Below, piece by piece: positions 61,410 through 64,000 of a stretch of 64,000 nt of DNA. A program made the position numbers and the translations under genes. Location: assembly GCF_032854445.1 (NCBI RefSeq), contig NW_027018063.1, positions 1 to 64,000 of the forward strand. Direction: 5' to 3'. Source of the DNA: Liolophura sinensis (Eukaryota; Mollusca; Polyplacophora; Chitonida; Chitonidae). Each line of letters begins with the position of its first letter. Position 1 is the first letter of the stretch. The notes under the pieces were generated by a model, which ran no database searches, had not been told where the DNA came from, and was given only the letters and a program-made list of their open reading frames with translations.

Positions 61410-64000
61410 CAATTGAATGATCATTGATGTCATAATCACGTGCCCAGCAACGGCTCTTACTCCATGGAAACCAGGGAAATTTGCAATTTTTCAACAGCTG
61501 CCGATGCCTGGCTCAATTCCGCATCTTTTGGCACCTTACTGAAGTGGGTCAGTGTTCAGTTGTACTTTTTACAGCAGACTGTATCAAGTACCTTGTGTTT
61601 TTCACGTACAAATGGTGTGGATTTTCTACACGTAGATAAAGACATTGAGATTGTCTTGCACTTAGAAGTAAGGCAATTGCTGGGTGAGTTAAATGGGCTT
61701 AGCCCAAAGATTTCAGGTCTTCTTGGCTACCGATGGGCACATAACTTATAGTCAAAAGTTGAATATAGTAATGACCAGTCGCGATTGTACAGAGTACAGT
61801 GTAGCCGATTTCAATTAACAAAAAGACCAGGCAAAAATGCAAAAGTGGAAAAACTGTTCCAGTGCTGCTAGTAAGAGGCTAATCCGACGTATTTTGTGAC
61901 GAGAAATCGAATGGTGCAATCCGCGTTGCTCTCCGACGAATACTTTTGGCTGTAGCGACAATTGAATGATCATTTATGTCATAATAAAGTGCGTAGCAAC
62001 GGCTCTTACTCCATGGAAACCAGGGAAATTTGCAATTTGTCAACAGCTGCCAATGCCTGGCTCAATTCCGCATCTTTTGGCACCTTATTCATGTGGTTCT
62101 GTGGTCAGTTGTACTTTTTACAGCAGACTGTATCAAGTACCTTGTGTTTTTTATGTACAAATGGTCTGGTTTTTCTACACGTAGATAAAGACATTGAGAT
62201 TGTCTTGCTCTTAGAAGTAAGGCAATTGCTGGGTGAGTTAAATGGGCTTAGCCCAAAGATTTGACGTCTTCTGGGCTACCGAAGGGCACATAACTTATAG
62301 TCAAAAGTTGAATATAGTAATGACCAGTCGCGATTGTACAGAGTACAGTGTAGCCGATTTCAATTAACAAAAAGAACAGGCAAAAATGCAAAAGTGGAAA
62401 AACTGTTCCAGTGCTGCTGGTAAGAGGCTAATCCGACGTATTTTGTGACGAGAAATCGAATGGTGCAAACCGCGTTGCTCTCCGACCAATACTTTTGGCT
62501 GTAGCGAAAATTCAATGATCATTGATGTCAAAATCACGTGCCCAGCAACGGCTCTTACTCCATGGAAACCAGGGATATTTGCAATTTTTTAACAGCTGCC
62601 AATGCCTGGCCCAATTCCGAATCTTTTGGCACCTTATAAATGTGGGTCAGTGTTCAGTTGTACTTTTTACAGCAGACTGTATCAAGTACCTTGTGTTTTT
62701 CACGTACAAATGGTGTGGATTTTCTACACGTAGATAAAGACATTGAGATTGTCTTGCACTTAGAAGTAAGGCAATTGCTGGGTGAGTTAAATGGGCTTAG
62801 CCCAAAGATTTCAGGTCTTCTTGGCTACCGATGGGCACATAACTTATAGTCAAAAGTTGAATATAGTAATGACCAGTCGCGATTGTACAGAGTACAGTGT
62901 AGCCGGTTTCAATTAACAAAAAGACCAGGCAAAAATGCAAAAGTGGAAAAACTGTTCCAGTTCTACTAGTAAGAGACTAATCCGACGTATTTTGTGACGA
63001 GAAATCGAATGGTGCAATCCGCGTTGCTCTCCGACCAATACTTTTGGCTGTAGCGACAGTTGAATGATCATTTATGCCATAATCACGTGCCCAGCAACGG
63101 CTCTTACTCCATGGAAACCAGGGATATTTGCAATTTGTCAACAGCTGCCGATGCCTGGCTCAATTCCGAATCTTTTGGCACCTTACTGAAGTGGGTCAGT
63201 GTTCAGTTGTACTTTTTACAGCAGACTGTATCAAGTACCTTGTGTTTTTCACGTACAAATGGTGTGGTTTTTCTACACGTAGATAAAGACATTGAGATTG
63301 TCTTGCACTTAGAAGTAAGGCAATTGCTGGGTGAGTTAAATGGGCTTAGCCCAAAGATTTCAGGTCTTCTGGGCTACCGAAGGGCACATAACTTATAGTC
63401 AAAAGTTGAATATAGTAATGACCAGTCGCGATTGTACAGAGTACAGTGTAGCCGATTTCAATTAACAAAAAGACCAGGTAAAAATGCAAAAGTGGAAAAA
63501 CTGTTCCAGTGCTGCTGGTAAGAGGCTAATTTGACGTATTTTGTGACGAGAAATCGAATGGTGCAAACCGCGTTGCTCTCCGACCAATACTTTTGGCTGT
63601 AGTGACAATTGAATGATCATTTATGTCATAATCACGTGCCCAGCAACGGCTCTGACTCCATGGAAACCAGGGAAATTTGCAATTTGTCAACAGCTGCCGA
63701 TTCCTGGCTCAATTCCGCATCTTTTGGCACCTTATTCATGTGGGTCTGTGGTCAGTTGTACTTTTTACAGCAGACTGTATCAAGTACCTTGAGTTTTTTA
63801 TGTACAAATGGTCTGGTTTTTCTACACGTAGATAAAGACATTGAGATTGTCTTGCTCTTAGAAGTAAGGCAATTGCTGGGTGAGTTAAATGGGCTTAGCC
63901 CAAAGATTTGACGTCTTCTGGGCTACCGAAGGGCACATAACTTATAGTCAAAAGTTGAATATAGTAATGACCAGTCGCGATTGTACAGAGTACAGTGTAG
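61410..64000 (+). repeat. Start of a further HOR copy, then mosaic, to window edge
   Basis: Monomers start at 61410, 61959, 62508, 63057 and 63606 (partial). Monomer 61410 follows 60860 as 55931 follows 55381, and it shares TGGATTTTC, CACGTAC and CTTCTTGGC with 51000 and 55931, but its head is different (TCGGACTAATACTTTTGCC before it, as before 42768). Monomer 61959 resembles 46611 and 59762; 62508 is a hybrid; 63057 resembles 44415 (GACAGTTG). The HOR order is not kept beyond the first monomer. The array continues past the right edge. Confidence 0.78.
62508..63056 (+). repeat. Hybrid monomer (60311-type head, 61410-type tail)
   Basis: The head has GCGAAAATT, TGCCAATGCC, CCCAATTCCGAATC and the unusual T1-with-GTTCAG switch block of 54832 and 60311. 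After about offset 190 it has CACGTAC, TGGATTTTC, CTTGCACTT, CTTCTTGGC and CGATGGGCAC as in 61410, and TTCTACTAGTAAGAGAC as in 51000 and 55931. The parents are two monomers apart. Private change: TCAAAATCAC at about 62528. Confidence 0.75.

Larger units (their letters stand above)
1..64000 (+). repeat. Satellite array, ~549-bp monomer, head to tail
   Basis: The whole window is one tandem array. The register motif CAATTGAATGATCATT or a close variant recurs every 537-551 bp, giving 115 complete monomers and two partial ones, all in the same orientation. Mean spacing is 548.7 bp. Nothing else interrupts it: no unique spacer, transposon, gene or inverted segment is visible. Hand count on the monomer at 55381 gives about 41% GC and 16 CpG. 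The unit is close to three times 183 bp, a plausible three-nucleosome length, but I see no internal three-fold repetition. Both ends run off the window, so the array is longer than 64 kb. Such arrays are typical of eukaryotic heterochromatin, including centromeres. I do not recognise the family. I saw no CENP-B box, telomere repeat or rRNA/tRNA sequence in the unit. A high-copy dispersed element is excluded by the strict tandem register. Confidence 0.98.

Noticed and set aside
1-64000. About 200 open frames of 60-152 codons on both strands
   Set aside because: They are the same few frames repeated once per monomer. The recurring longer + frames begin at TTG, most copies are cut by stops at the subfamily sites, and sense and antisense frames overlap. 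No known domain is recognisable, so none is called a gene.
1-64000. CRISPR array
   Set aside because: Repeats are 549 bp with no short repeat/unique spacer pattern; the whole unit is repeated.
1-64000. CENP-B box in the monomer
   Set aside because: I looked for the TTCG....A..CGGG core on both strands of the type monomer and did not see it. Centromere function is therefore not supported by this motif.
1-64000. rDNA, 5S or tRNA-derived tandem repeat
   Set aside because: No rRNA-like core, and no A-box/B-box pair of an RNA polymerase III promoter, was found in the unit.
1-64000. Transposon or LTR inserted in the array
   Set aside because: The register of monomer starts is unbroken from 507 to 63606, with spacings of 537-554 bp, leaving no room for an insertion.
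1-64000. Internal three-fold subrepeat (3 x 183 bp)
   Set aside because: The length fits but I see no similarity between the three thirds of the unit by eye.

Overview
The window is one uninterrupted tandem-repeat (satellite DNA) array. I see no unique sequence, no recognisable gene, no RNA gene, no transposon and no array edge between base 1 and base 64000. The unit is about 549 bp. Using the motif CAATTGAATGATCATT (or its close variants) as the register mark, I count 115 complete monomers between 507 and 63605, plus a partial one at each end (1-506 and 63606-64000). Mean spacing is (63606-507)/115 = 548.7 bp. All monomers are head to tail in the same orientation. A hand count on one monomer (55381-55930) gives about 41% GC and 16 CpG, roughly 0.7 of expectation. 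Long homogeneous satellite of this kind points to eukaryotic heterochromatin, such as (peri)centromeric, subtelomeric or B/sex-chromosome DNA. I do not recognise the family and cannot name the species.

Monomers differ at about 17 recurrent diagnostic sites. The clearest is a small block 126-150 bp into the unit with three states: T1 (TTATAAATG...GTTTAG), T2 (TTACTGAAG...GTTCAG) and T3 (TTATTCATG...GTGGTMAG). I count 42 T1, 53 T2 and 22 T3. The states combine in repeating orders, so the array has higher-order repeats (HORs), but several short-lived local ones rather than one HOR. From left to right: a 10-monomer unit of about 5.49 kb (1-3600 and 5493-9091); a 4-monomer unit (7095-8741 and 9291-10740); a stretch where T1 and T2 mostly alternate (10389-18630) containing a clean 4-monomer duplication (14161-16358 and 16359-18560); an 8/9-monomer unit present about 2.5 times (18631-30300); a 5-monomer unit (33984-36724 and 36725-38500); a diverse zone with long-range echoes at 10428 and 13176 bp offsets; and a 9/10-monomer unit of about 4.93 kb (51000-55930 and 55931-61409), whose first 3.3 kb is nearly identical between copies.

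Several monomers are readable as crossovers between two neighbouring types (25216, 30149, 51549, 62508, and 54283 against the pair 59213/59762). These are direct traces of unequal exchange. Two stretches (about 1-2500 and 25200-28700) carry far more single-base indels than their sister copies, which looks like assembly or consensus error. Open frames of up to 152 codons exist inside monomers, but they start at TTG, are interrupted in most copies and have an open antisense frame in two or more cases. I regard them as non-coding. The strongest claim is therefore a probably undescribed satellite family with patchwork HOR organisation; any centromere role is only inference.
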